The notes below the pieces were generated by a model. That model did no database searches and had not been told where the DNA came from. It saw nothing but the letters and a program-made list of their open reading frames with translations. Positions 11,859 through 24,739 of a stretch of 64,000 nucleotides of DNA are shown here, one piece after another. Position 1 is the first letter of the stretch. Every line of letters begins with the position of its first letter. The stretch lies in the NCBI GenBank assembly GCA_947623455.1, contig OX392535.1, positions 38,588,688 through 38,652,687 on the forward strand, given 5' to 3'. Origin of the DNA: Mimachlamys varia. Its lineage: Eukaryota; Mollusca; Bivalvia; Pectinida; Pectinidae. A program made the position numbers and the translations under genes.

Positions 11859-12767
11859 TGTTCATATTCTTATTATAGATTAATCTGGATAGATAGATAC
11901 ATGTAGATGTATAGCTACAATTGATCTGGATATAAGAGATATCTTAAATTTAAGCACCTTCAGATATCTGGGGACATCTCCACGGCACAGGCAGCTACTC
12001 TGAGTTTTCTTATACACACACTAACAGTTAATCTTGAGAATCACAACTGCTTGATCTAGTATCATTGCTCTTAATATACACACAATATTTCTATCTTTTA
12101 CTTCCGAGTGGAAAAATCACGAACCATAAACTGTTGGATTTCGATCTGTAAAATTGCAGACAGTATCTTCCCTGTGCTATAGCTAACTACTAGGTAATGA
12201 CAATTAAGTGCTAAGAGATGGCTATTCACTCTCAAACATCATATTCACATATTAAACATAACACAGTCCCTTAACATATGGAATACACTTCTCCCGCAGG
12301 AAGTCCGTAAAACTTCTCAGACAGGAAGTCCATCAAACTTAACAACAGCCGTAACAATTAACCTACAGGAAGTCCCCTCCTCACACTCAGCTTGGTCTTT
12401 GAAGGGTTGCATGGTCTCGATATCAAGAACTGTTGTCCATGCATTGCCCTCATTAATTTTAAACTTCATAGATTTTGCATAAATATAGTTCTTAAATATT
12501 AATTCCTCTTTTTCCTGAAATAACTGATAAATATATAATATAGAATGCCCTTTGATTTGTTAATAACATTCATCTTTCATTCCCAAATACACGTAGATAT
12601 ATCAATGTCCCAGATATATAAATTAACATGGGTCAAAATGGACATGGAGAACCATATAAAGTATCCAGTCTCCATACCGAACCAAGAGTACACTCAAATG
12701 GAAACATGCATTTACTTAAAGTTTCTTTTCTTATATTATACTTATCTTCTAGATACCTCAACTACCG

Positions 12768-12952
12768 ACAGTGAAACCCCACTCACTCAAACTCGTTGGG
12801 ACCTGATCGATAGTTCAAGGAATATATAGTATTCAAGTAATCTGAGGTTGGTTGAATATGTACAAATTTGTTCGGGACCAAACAAAATGTTCCAAAAAAA
12901 TGAGGGGTAGGTATTCAAGTAAACCGGGTTTGAGTAAGTGGGGCTTTACTGT
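12768..12952. mobile_element. TA-flanked MITE, Tc1/mariner (pogo-like) ends, copy 1
   Basis: Starts ACAGTGAAACCCCACTCACT and ends with the near-inverse AGTAAGTGGGGCTTTACTGT. A second copy lies at 49893-50071. The CAGT-start termini next to TA suggest the Tc1/mariner superfamily. Confidence 0.75.
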
Positions 12953-13228
12953 ATCTCAAAATACACCAAGAGAAACATGTGAATGTGGCTTGTTAGTTTT
13001 AATACATCAATGACATAGATGTGTATCTCTGTTCAAAGTAAGTTCTTTAAGAGATTTATCCCTGACCTGCATCTGAGCGAGGCGTTCACTAACCCTGTTA
13101 CACCTTGTCTGAGCAGCTGTTCCAACAGCAGACAACCCCCCTTAACCACTCTACATATGTCGTACACAAAAATTATTCTGTGAATTTGTAGTCCCAGTCA
13201 GTTCCACAATACAGGTGAAGGAGAGGCC

Positions 13229-13425
13229 TCAGTGGGGCAGGTCCACTACTACACGGACGTAGTTGACTGGGAAAAAGCCGGTGGTTCCGCGGATTGAGCC
13301 CTCATACCAGTTCTCGTCGATCTGAGATACCAAGTTGATGATGTCACCTTCTGAGAAGCCAAGTTCACCTTCATTTTCAGGTTCAAAATCGTATATTGCT
13401 TCACAACAAGGCTGCTTCTTCTCAG
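13229..13425 (-). CDS. SH3GL: Endophilin A terminal exon, SH3 domain
   Basis: Acceptor TTGCAG precedes 13425; TGA stop at 13231-13229. It encodes [20 protein letters not shown], then [40 protein letters not shown] and VDLPH. All SH3 hallmarks are present: ALYDF-type motif (here AIYDF), the acidic RT loop, the WY pair, and the PVNYV 3-10 helix region. The closing V-LPH matches endophilin A rather than endophilin B. Confidence 0.98.
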
Positions 13426-16400
13426 CTGCAACAGACAAACATACCACATTGTAAATAAACATATTCAGCAGTTATGACCATCTTAGTGATTTGTGTTGTG
13501 AAAGCACCCTTGTTAATATCACATTCCTCTTTATATCATGTTTTTCCCCAAGCACCATTTTCTCCCTATATAATCTATTTAATTTTATTCGGCTAATATC
13601 ATGTATTTTGAGGTGAATTCCTCTTAATATCAAGTTTTTTTTAACCAATCACATAAAATATCCAGAAAATTATGTCATTTCCACTGATTTCAGATACAAC
13701 TTGTACAAGATATGACATAGAAAATAAAAAATAACCCCAAAAATGATTTTTAATTGAAATAATGTTATCTATATAATGAAACATTTTCATATGTACATTG
13801 AATAGCTTACATTTAGTTATGGAGATTGGAAATGCACTAGATTTAGTGAAAACACATGTTTCTGTTAATGTCACATTCCTGTTAATATCATGTTTTCGTC
13901 TGACAAATGCAACATGATATAAAGAGGATTGCACTGTACTATCTTTGTGCCCTCAGTTTTTGCCATGACATATTCCAGGGGTGTAGAGAGTGTAGGTGAA
14001 CCTAACCCCTGGATCTCAAGGATGGATGTTCACTTGCTGATAGGTTGTGTAACATGTACTTTGTTTGGGAGGGGTAAAAGTCATGGTGTTTACCTTGTGC
14101 GTATTGTGGGGAGGAGTTGAAGTTGTAGCTGTTAGAACTCCTAGTGTCAAAGTCATTGGTGGATTCGTAGAAGTTGGCTGGCGATGGTGTCCTGTTTCGG
14201 ATAGAGGCTCTCTTGGGTACGTGCTCCGATTTTGGTCGTGACATAGCATTATTACGTCTGTAATTAAAACAATATTACATGCAACATAAGCGCATTTTAA
14301 GTTTTATTGAAATTTGTTCCACAAAGTAAGATACTGTTCTAGCATATAGAATGGTAATGTTGGGTTCATGAATTTTCAATTAAATTGGGATCATGAGTTT
14401 TCAATTAAAATAAAACTTATCCAAACTTGTATACATGAACATGTATTAGCAAGAAAAGAAAAGATAGCCATTTAAAGAGACAATTTAGTGAAGTTTGTTT
14501 AATACTTTTTTTATAATATCGCCAGATATTGTATAAAATTGAAGTTTTGTTCTCCATATGAAGTACTCATACTGATATTTTGACAATAGCTGCTACTTTC
14601 CGTTCGTTAAAGAAATCCTTAATCTTCCAACCAGACTAATTATATGCATAAGAGACCTATGTTTACAAACATCTCTGAGCCTTTTGACCTTTAGGTGCAT
14701 GCGCCAACCTGTCTCGTGGTTGTAAACACATGACCTCCGAAACCAAGTGACGAGGTATCAAGACTGATAAAGTAATATTATTAAACTTATCTCAGTTCAT
14801 TTCAAGTACATTATCAATTCCTGTATTCATAGCACTTTCTTCACGTCACCTCTATAACTGAAATTTGTGACGTGTTTAGTTTTACACAACACTATTTAAC
14901 CGTATCACATCCGCGAACACACGTGTCGAGGTAATGAAATGGGTCCATTTGTGTGCGAACACTCAATAATATCTGTTTCTGGCTGATTTGAAATAAAATA
15001 AAAAAAATTCTCTTGGGTTCTTATAATTCTAACGCCTACCATAATTGTTTACAACATATTTCGTAAATTCAACATCCATTGCAAAAAGTATTTGTGAAAT
15101 CAAACATACCATGTTACATTTGTTAACATGAGGTGCCTGTACACATGTTCGCGCCAGGGGGGTGCAATTTTTGTGCTATATTTGACACGGGCTTTCCCAA
15201 AAAATAAACTGACCCCACTGGACATTGGCTACATATTATCTAATTATAAAGTACAGAGTCTTTTGTCTGAATGTATGTATTTCTTATTCTAGTTGAATTA
15301 TAAAATTGTTGGTTAACTTAATTGCCCCTTTAACAGAATTTCCAACTTTTGAACTTGTGGTGACAAAATAACATGAACATAAATTTAAAGTTACCAACTT
15401 AAAGTCTTTAAGGTTTATACAAGGTAAAACAATCTCCTTCAAATTTCAAGGAAGAAAGTAAGTTATCCATCCCGCTCTGTCTCAACCAACAATACATAAC
15501 AATACTTTTAGTGGGTATCCCTCGTCAAACAAGAATTACGAGTAATTATATGTCTTGCCTTTCCCGCTTTGCCGATAATGTTAAGTCCCAACCATAAAAT
15601 TAGTCTTACAAAATACATACAGCAAGATGATATCAGTAACTTGGCCAACTTTCCATTTAATTATATATCAGTAACACTATAAATAGTGGATGCTATTGTA
15701 AATTCTCAAAATTCCCATGTTTTTGCCCAAACAGCAAAACCTGCAAATAAATTTCATCCAAATTTCCGTAAGCCCTTCAGTATGATAATATTGAGGTTAG
15801 ATATTTAGTATGATGGTTTGAGTAATGCGACCAACTTTCAATGCAATTGGATAATTTTAACACTGTGAAAAGTGGACTTTAATGCAAAAGTTGACGCCGT
15901 CGGAAAAATAACATCCAAGTCTTGTTTTCTCGACTATTGTTGAGGCGAGGCAAAAACCGTACGAGAGGATGATCTATACACTACCCGAAAGTTGACTGTA
16001 CATACTTTACATCCAGGGTGCTTAGCAGGTTCTGTAGGACGTCTACAGCTGATCTGTGGTAATCAACCTCGGCCTCAATAAACGACTGCAACTGTGCTAT
16101 CTGTTCCACCTTTAAACACAGAAATACACTTGATGAAAACAACCAATACCATACAACTATATATTGGTAAAAACTTGAAGTATACATACATTAGCCATGC
16201 ATGAATAGTGATTATGATTACCTCCCATTAGTCATGCATGGGTTGCTCTGAAGCTTAACTGCATTTTTTCTTATTTTGGGTAACATTATAAAGGTGGTGA
16301 ATTGCTGAGATTATTTAAGGTGTGTAGACTGTAAATATTACTGAAAAGAACACACAATTATCTTGTATATTACTAAACAAACTTGAAATAACCTACATAT

Positions 16401-19400
16401 GTGTACATCATTTTGTAACAAGTTGTACATCACTGGTCCAACACACAAGATAACCTACATCATTTTCTAACAAGTTGTACATTACTGGTCCAACACACTA
16501 AATAACCTACATCATTTTCTAACAAGTTGTACATTACTGGTCCAACACACAAGATAACCTACATCATTTTCTAACAAGTTGTACATTACTGGTCCAACAC
16601 ACTAAATAACCTACATCATTTTCTAACAAGTTGAACATGGCTGTTTCAGTGAGCTCTTTTGATTCTTCAAACTTTTCTTCTGCGACTCTAATCTCTTCAT
16701 CAGTGATTGCAGATCCTGAAACAAAATTTCACAAATTATTTCTTTATTGAATTAAGATATACTTAGTTCCAATAAAAAATATACTGTCTATACACAGCAT
16801 ATATATGAGTGGCCTTTCAAAGAGGTTCCATGCAATGTCCTAATATATGTTGAAGAAAATACATCAGCTTGTGTAAACATGTGTAAACATATTTCTTGGT
16901 ATTCTTGTATTGCATTCTGGGTAATAAAATCTTTCCATTTTTTACTTTTTCTTAGCACAACGATTTTCCGATAACACAGTCTTTGTAATTTATGCAAGAT
17001 GATAGAAATCTGTGCTTTTACTAAATTTATGTTTTTATGAAACACTTCACTGTTTATCATCCTTGTATAGTATTTCATCAACAGTTGCTATATTAAAAGT
17101 CACATCTAATCCTAAAAGATGTTAAAATAAGCACCAGTAATAAAGCATTCAGAGCCGACAATATTTGTCTAACAGTATTACTGTACAACCCTTGAGAAAA
17201 TTGCCAGGAATTTATTACAGCACATTACCAGTATATATTTTTTTCTGGAGCTTAATTGATAAATTTATAATTAAAATAAATATATAATATATACAAGAGG
17301 CCCAACGGGCCTTAACGGTCATCTGACTACCAATTGTAAAATCACTATGAAAATACGTGTAGTCATTAAATCAAGTTATAATATGCCTGTATAGATTGCC
17401 AAGTTCAAGATAGTGGCCTTCTTGGATTTCTGATGGGCTTGAAAAATAACAACACTTTGTTGGGACCATCTCAGGATATCATTTCTGGCAAGTTTCAGCT
17501 CAATTCCACTGGTAGAACTTGAGAAGTTTAGAATGTGTTTTCAAAATGGCCGCTGTGGAGGCCATCTTGGATTTTTGACTACACGAAAAATAACAACAGT
17601 TTCGTTTTGGCCCCAGTGACCTTGAATGAAAGTCAAAGTCATTTCTTTGAACAAACTTGGTAGCCCTTTATCCCAGCATGCCACAGGCCCAATATTAGAT
17701 CTCTGGGCCTTTTGGTTATTCAGAAGAAGTTGTTTAAAGATTATGACCGTTTTGGTCCCTGTGATCTTGAATGGAAGTCAAGGTCATTTCTTTGAACAAA
17801 CTTGGTAGCCCTTTATCCCAGCATGCCACAGGCCCAATATTAGGTATCTGGGCCTTTTGGTTATTCAGAAGAAGTTGTTTAAAGATTATGACCGTTTTGG
17901 TCCCTGTGATCTTGAATGGAAGTCAAGATCATTTCTTTGAACAAACTTGGTAGCCCTTTATCCCAGCATGCCACAGGCCCAATATCAGGTCTCTAGGCCT
18001 TTTGGTTATTCAGAAGAAGTTGTTTAAAGATTATGACCGTTTTGGCCCCTGTGACCTTGAATGAAAGTCAAGGTCATTTCTTTGAACAAACTTGGTAGCC
18101 CTTTATCCCAGCATGCCACAGGCCCAATATTAGGTATCTGGGCCTTTTGGTTATTCAGAAGAAAATGTTTAAAGATTATGACCGTTTTGGCCCCTGTGAC
18201 CTTGAATGAATGTCAAGGTCATTTCTTTGAACAAACTTGGTAGCCCTTTATCCCAGCATGCCACAGGCCCAATATTAGGTATCTGGGCCTTTTGGTTATT
18301 CAGAAGAAAATGTTTAAAGATTATGACCGTTTTGGCCCCAGTGACCTTGAATGAAAGTCAAGGTCATTTCTTTGAACAAACTTGGTAGCCCTTTATCCCA
18401 GCATGCCACAGGCCCAATATCAGGTCTCTGGGCCTTTTGGTTATTCAGAAGAAGTTGTTTAAAGATTATGACCGTTTTGGCCCCTGTGACCTTGAATGAA
18501 AGTCAAGGTCATTTCTTTGAACAAACTTGGTAGCCCTTTATCCCAGCATAACACAGGACCGATATCAGGTCTCTGGGCCTTTTGGTTATTCAGAAGAAGT
18601 TGTTTAAAAAGATTTTAACCTTTTTGGCCCCTGTGACCTTGAATGAAGGTCAAGGTCATTTGTTTGAACAAACTTGGTAGCCCTTTATCCCAGCATGCCA
18701 CAGGCCCAATATCAGGTCTCTGGGCCTTTTGGTTATTCAGAAGAAGTCGTTCAAAGATTTTGACCTTTTTGGCCCCTGTGACCTTGAAAGTAGGTCAAGG
18801 TCATTGATATGAGGTAACTTTGTAGCACTCCATTCCAGGTACCTACTGGCCAAATATGATCACCCTTGGCCTTTTGGTTAGTGAGGAGAAGATTGTCAAA
18901 CGTTTTTTTACATATCTGACCCCTGTGACCTTGAAAGTTAGTCAAGGTCATTGATATGAGGAAACTTTGTAGCACTCTTTCCCAGATACCTACTGGCCAA
19001 ATATGATCACCCATGGCCTATTGGTTAGTGAGGAAAAGATTGTCAAACGCTTTTTTACATATTTGACCCCTGTGACCTTGAAAGTTAGTCAAGGTCATCG
19101 ATATGAGGAAACTTTGTAGCACTCTATCCCAGGTGCCTACTGGCCAAATATCATTACCCTAGACCTTTTGGTTACTGAGAAGAAGATTGTTAAAGGTTTT
19201 TACATATTTGACCCCTGTGACCTTGAAAACAGGTCAAGGTCATTGAAATGAGGAAACTTTGTAGCACTCAATCCCAGGTGCCTACTGGCCAAATATCAGC
19301 ACCTAGAGCCCTTTGGTTACTAAGAAGAAGATTGTTAAAGGAAAAGTTTACGGACGGCGGACGGCGCACGACGACGGACGAAGCATGATGGCAATAGGTC

Positions 19401-22400
19401 ATCTTGACCCTTCGGGTCAGATGACCTAATAAGCTGCATTTACATTGCCCTAATAATTTATGTTACTGCATTAACATTGGCCAGTTTCAAAAAAGATGTG
19501 CCGGGTACTTTTTATTATTTTGATCCAAATAGAGCCTAATCTGAAGATAAAATTTACTTAAAAACAAATATGCAAACTTAATTATTTCTACATTAGGCTA
19601 AAATTGTAGTTTGAAGGCTAAAATTGTAGTATATAAAGGCTAAAACTCTAGTTTTAAATGAAGGCAAAAACTGTTTTTTTGAAGGCTAAAGCTGTAGTGT
19701 GAAGGCTAAAACTGTTGTTTAAGGGCTAAAACTGTTGTTTGAAGTGCTTCACTCTGATAATAAATGCATATCAGTGTTATCTTATTTGTTTGTTGACATT
19801 CTGCAGAAATCTGTTCCTGATTTTCGATTTCTTAATCAAAATTATTAAAAAACTATTAACTGTGTCAAGGACAAAAGAGTGTTCTTTTTTGAAACTGCCT
19901 TAAAAAAGCCAATTAAATCTATTAGCATTACACAAGTCTTGCCCTGGTACAACGTAATTTCAATGTTTTGTGCACAAATGTCTACTTGGTTAGAATAAAA
20001 CTGAACACAATCTAAAAGCTTTGAAGCTACTATAAGGTATAAAGATGCACAAAAATTATACAATGTTATCAACAGGTATTTCAGAAAGTATTTCTTTTAC
20101 ATAACGTAACAAGATTTAACGGCCTCCGTAGCTGAGCGGCCTACACCTATGGACTAGATCGTGTTGAAGGTTTAGGAATCGTGGCTCAGGCGGCTTTGAT
20201 TAGAAAGTTTATCTCATCTGAAGACTTCAGTCCATAGTCCCTTCTCTTTCGAAAGGAGTTTATGAAATTGTGAAGAACCAGTTAATGACATAAATATGAG
20301 TGAAAATAATATCAGGCTCCAGCATTAAAATTCAGCAGCAGTAATCATTAAAAGTCAAAGGCTATTAGTCCCTGACAGGTTTGCTGTGTGTCTATAAATA
20401 ACTCCTAGGTTCGTAACTGAAATTCTTATCGGAATTAGATGCATTGTTGTTTCAGATCAATGTTTCAAGATTGCAAAAAGACACAAAATAAATTTCGTGT
20501 GAAATCAACCTCTGAGCTCAGCATCTTGTGACCATATCATGGATGGATGACACTTGTGGTGTAAAATTATTTATCACTCTGGGAAGACGGGAGTAGAAGT
20601 CAAAACCAGTCATGTTATTTACTTAAAGTCTGATACAGCACAGTTGTATAGGCTGATCATCAACCATGAGGGTTGACATCCTCGATATCCAAGGATTATG
20701 CTCACCTTCCCTCTCTACACCCCTAGAATATGTCATGGCAAAACTGAAGGCACGCTCAAGTAAAAAAATCCAGAACAATCGCTAGGCTGATGCCTGTCTT
20801 TGGAAGATTACAAAGGAGCCGCAACCGACTTACAAGTTGGTCAATTTTTACCATTATGTGACGATGAAATTCTTTTGGTGTACATCAAAGGGACAAATTT
20901 GCCTCATCAACAAGGTGGCACACACAGAGCCTTCAGTTTTGTCCTAACATATTCCAGGGATGTAGAGACTGTAGGTGAACGTAACCCCTGGATATCGAGG
21001 ATGGAAGGTTGACAGAATTAAATGTTTTAATCAATTAACAGCAGCAGTTGGCAATTGGCGTGCTCTACCCATCCCATCGCAATTATCTCTTGTGTCATTT
21101 ACATGATTTAATTCAAGTGATGACTGCACAGTCAATACGATTATATAAATAACTAGAAATTGTTGGCTAACAATTTGATGGGCTTTTCACCTATAATCTA
21201 TATCATTTCTGTTGGATTTTGAATCAACTTTAAAATTGCACACTTTTGTCGGGACTATCTCAGGATCAATTAATTTAAAATTTGATGGGATGAACAGATT
21301 CTTAAAATGGTAAGTATGAGTATTGAACTGCGTTAAGTTTGCATTCAAAGGTAATATGAATGCCCGCTGAAAGCTGTTCAATGCAAAATTAAGTGTAAGC
21401 ATTTGAAAAGCTTTTCAAAGTCGTTAAAAAGGTTTTGTTAAGCCAATAATACCACTACATTTCCTCAGTTTAAGCCCTAATTACGGTTCGTTTAAAGCGC
21501 ACAAAATGATCAGATAGTGATATATATATTTGCTGAGAAATGCATGTCCCAATTATCAAATGTTAATAGATTTTCAGTATCTTCCGGTCGTAAAAGCACT
21601 TGTCCCGACAATGGGAAAATCTCTCCTCCAGTTTCATATGTTCCGACAATCAAATGAGATTTGTTTAAACATGTCCCGATAATCAAATGAGATATTTCTG
21701 CTACGATGTCTCGATAACAACGTGTATAGATGTATTACAACGAAAAAAAAGAAGAAATTAAAAAAAAAAAAAATGCTGCTGAGTGTTCCGCCCAGGAATC
21801 GAACTCGGGTCTCTATCGTAATGAACTATAGCCTTACCATTTGAGCCAGAGTGGCTAGTTGTAATGCGCATCCGGTAATTCACTAAGAAAGACCGTATTC
21901 TCCACTATTAAGGACTCGCACAACTAAATGAGCCTATCACGGCGTGTTTCATCCCACGTTTGTAGTTCCTACTGAAAATTTGTTCTGGTTAAGTACAGTG
22001 ATTCTGAGTAATCTAGATAAATAATTGTTGACATATTCAGCATTGAATGAAATCTATAAATATTTAACTTTACAAAAATGTATACTTTTGGTAGATTTTG
22101 ATGTGTGATGGCGGATTGATATGGGGTCAAAAGTCAGAGGGTGTTCCCGTACCATTTCACTGGTTTGACATGTAAATTTCCAGTTGTCCGAAGCAGACGC
22201 CTGTAGCGAGCTAATATGCCAGTAAACTCCTCATAAAATGCCCCTTGAAGCCCTTGTCATGTACGCATGGAAGTTAATGCTGCTCCTCATTCTGTCGCTC
22301 ATTAGTGTATTCAAAAAAAGATACAGTGTTGCAAGTTATACATTCCGATGACGTCACAATGTTTACAGTGACCCGCGGGTATGTTTGTACTGGCTGACAT

Positions 22401-24696
22401 GTAGACTTATTTTGTTTTTTTTTTTTTAAACGTTTGCGATGACTTTGTTATGTTTAGATTGATGAGATAATATAGTATAATATCAAACAATACCAGATAT
22501 GAATTTAGTTTCATGAAATACAATAAGTTTCGCGTTAGCCATCAACTTTCATTCTATCGGTCCAGCTGTGATCGGCCGTCGTAGCAACGATAGGCCTAAA
22601 GATCATATTGCACTGTACAATATAAAACTGTATAAAAAGTTACCAACTAAATGTACGAATATCCTTAGACGTACAATAAGATCTGCCTTATCTATGAAAA
22701 CTATCTACATACAATTAGTAACCGGAATAACAGTCGATCGGGATGTGTGTATATGCAACTTTTTATTTACTGTTGCCAAGGAGTATAAAGAAAACACAGG
22801 AGAGTTCCAAAATTACGGTTTTTTATATAGATTATATAGGGGAAAATGCAAAACGACGTAATACCTTAACCGGAAGTGATATCAAGACACCGAAGGTATC
22901 AATATCATCGGAATGACATACTCTATTGATCAGTAGAAAAAGTTTTCACAAATAGTGAAAAATGAAAAAATTCTAAAAATAGATTAACTTTGACCTCTGC
23001 CCCGCTTTTTTACGAGACATATTTTGTTATAACTTATAGAAGAAAAAAGTTGTCCCCAGATGTATTCTACAATAATATACCTTTGAAACATCTGAACATT
23101 AAACAGTTATTGAGATATAGCCATTTTAACATTTTAAAGTATGACGTCATAGCAGCCATCTTGGATTTTGAATCAATTTAAAAATATCAAACTTTAGTCA
23201 GGACTATGCCGCGATCATTTTAGACAAGTTTGAGCTGAATCCCACTGGTGGAATTTGAGAAGAAGTTTAAAATGTGAAACGGTTTTTTATATAGATTATA
23301 TAGGGGAAAATTCAACATGGCGTAATTCCTAAACCGGAAGTGCTATCAAGACACCGAAGGTATCAATATCATCGGAATGTCATACTCTATTGATCTGTAG
23401 AAAAAGTTTTCACAAATAATGAAAAATGAAAAATTTCTAAAAATAGATTAACTTTGACCTCTGCCCCGCTTTTTTACGAGACATATTTTGTTATAACTTA
23501 TAGAAGAAAACAGTTGTCCCCAGATGTATTCTACAATAATATACCTTTCAAACATCTGAACATTAAACAGTTATTGAGATATAGCCATTTTAACATTTTA
23601 AAGTATGACGTCATAGCGGCCATCTTGGATTTTGAATCAATTTAAAAATATCAAACTTTAGTCGGGACTATCCCACGATCATTTTAAACAAGTTTGAGCT
23701 GAATCCCACTGTTGGAATTTGAGAAGAAGTTTAAAATGTGAAATGGTTTTTTATATAGAATATATAGGGAAATGTTCACAATGGCGTAATACCTTAACCG
23801 GAAGTGCTATCAAGACACCGAAGGTATCAATATCATCGGAATGTCATACTCTATTGATCTGTAGAAAAAGTTTTCACAAATAATGAAAAATGAAAAATTT
23901 CTAAAAATAGATTAACTTTGACCTCTGCCCCGCTTTTTTACGAGACATATTTTGTTATAACTTATAGAAGAAAAAAGTTGTCCCCAGATGTATTTTACAA
24001 TAATATACCTTTGAAACATCTGAACATTAAACGGTTATTGAGATATAGCCATTTTAACATTTTAAAGTATGACGTCATAGCGGCCATCTTGGATTTTGAA
24101 TCAATTTAAAAATATCAAACTTTAGTCGGGACTATCCCACGATCATTTTAGACAAGTTTGAGCTGAATCCCACTGTTGGAATTTGAGAAGAAGTTTAAAA
24201 TGTGAAACGGTTTTTTATATAGATTATATAGGGGAAAATTACATATGGCGTATACCGGAAACCACATGTGTTACATAAAAACTAAACACATCAAATTCAT
24301 CAGAATGACATTGTGTATAGATTGGTCAAAACAAATTTCAAAAAAAGTTAAAATTAAAAAAAAAAAAAAAAAATTTTTTTTTTTTGATTTTTGACCCAAT
24401 GGCGAACTTTTTTATTTCAACTCCAAAGTACCTAAATGTGTGACAAAAAAAGTTAGATATGGCTTATGTCTACAATAATATCATTACAGAAACTCTGAAC
24501 AGCCAACGGTCATTGAAATATGGCTATTTTAAAGTTTTTAACTTATGACGTCATGGCGGCCATCTTGGATTTTGGACCTACTTCGTTATGTTGCTGTCAC
24601 CCCTTTGACTCATGCCATATACAATGGGCTTAACCGAATTGGCATACCTCTTACCATTTTTGCATAATAGTGTGCCAAAAATGAAATGCAGAAGAA

Positions 24697-24739
<43 letters not shown>

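Noticed and set aside
13929..14120. Plus-strand 63-residue ORF over the endophilin linker exon
   Set aside because: Shadow of the minus-strand exon and the adjoining transposon fragment.
17626..18533. Series of 60-residue frames ([18 protein letters not shown]...)
   Set aside because: By-product of the 145-bp repeat core; each runs into the next unit.
21776..21860. Functional tRNA gene on the minus strand
   Set aside because: A and B boxes are good but acceptor-stem strands do not pair, and it recurs in every transposon unit.
22568..22861. 97-residue frame ([17 protein letters not shown]...) in every array unit
   Set aside because: Starts with GTG, not ATG, no splice-supported start, no recognised domain; its repetition follows from the tandem array.
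22990..23181. 63-residue frame repeated in each 464-bp monomer
   Set aside because: TTG start, no homologue recognised, ends within each monomer; repeats because the monomer repeats.
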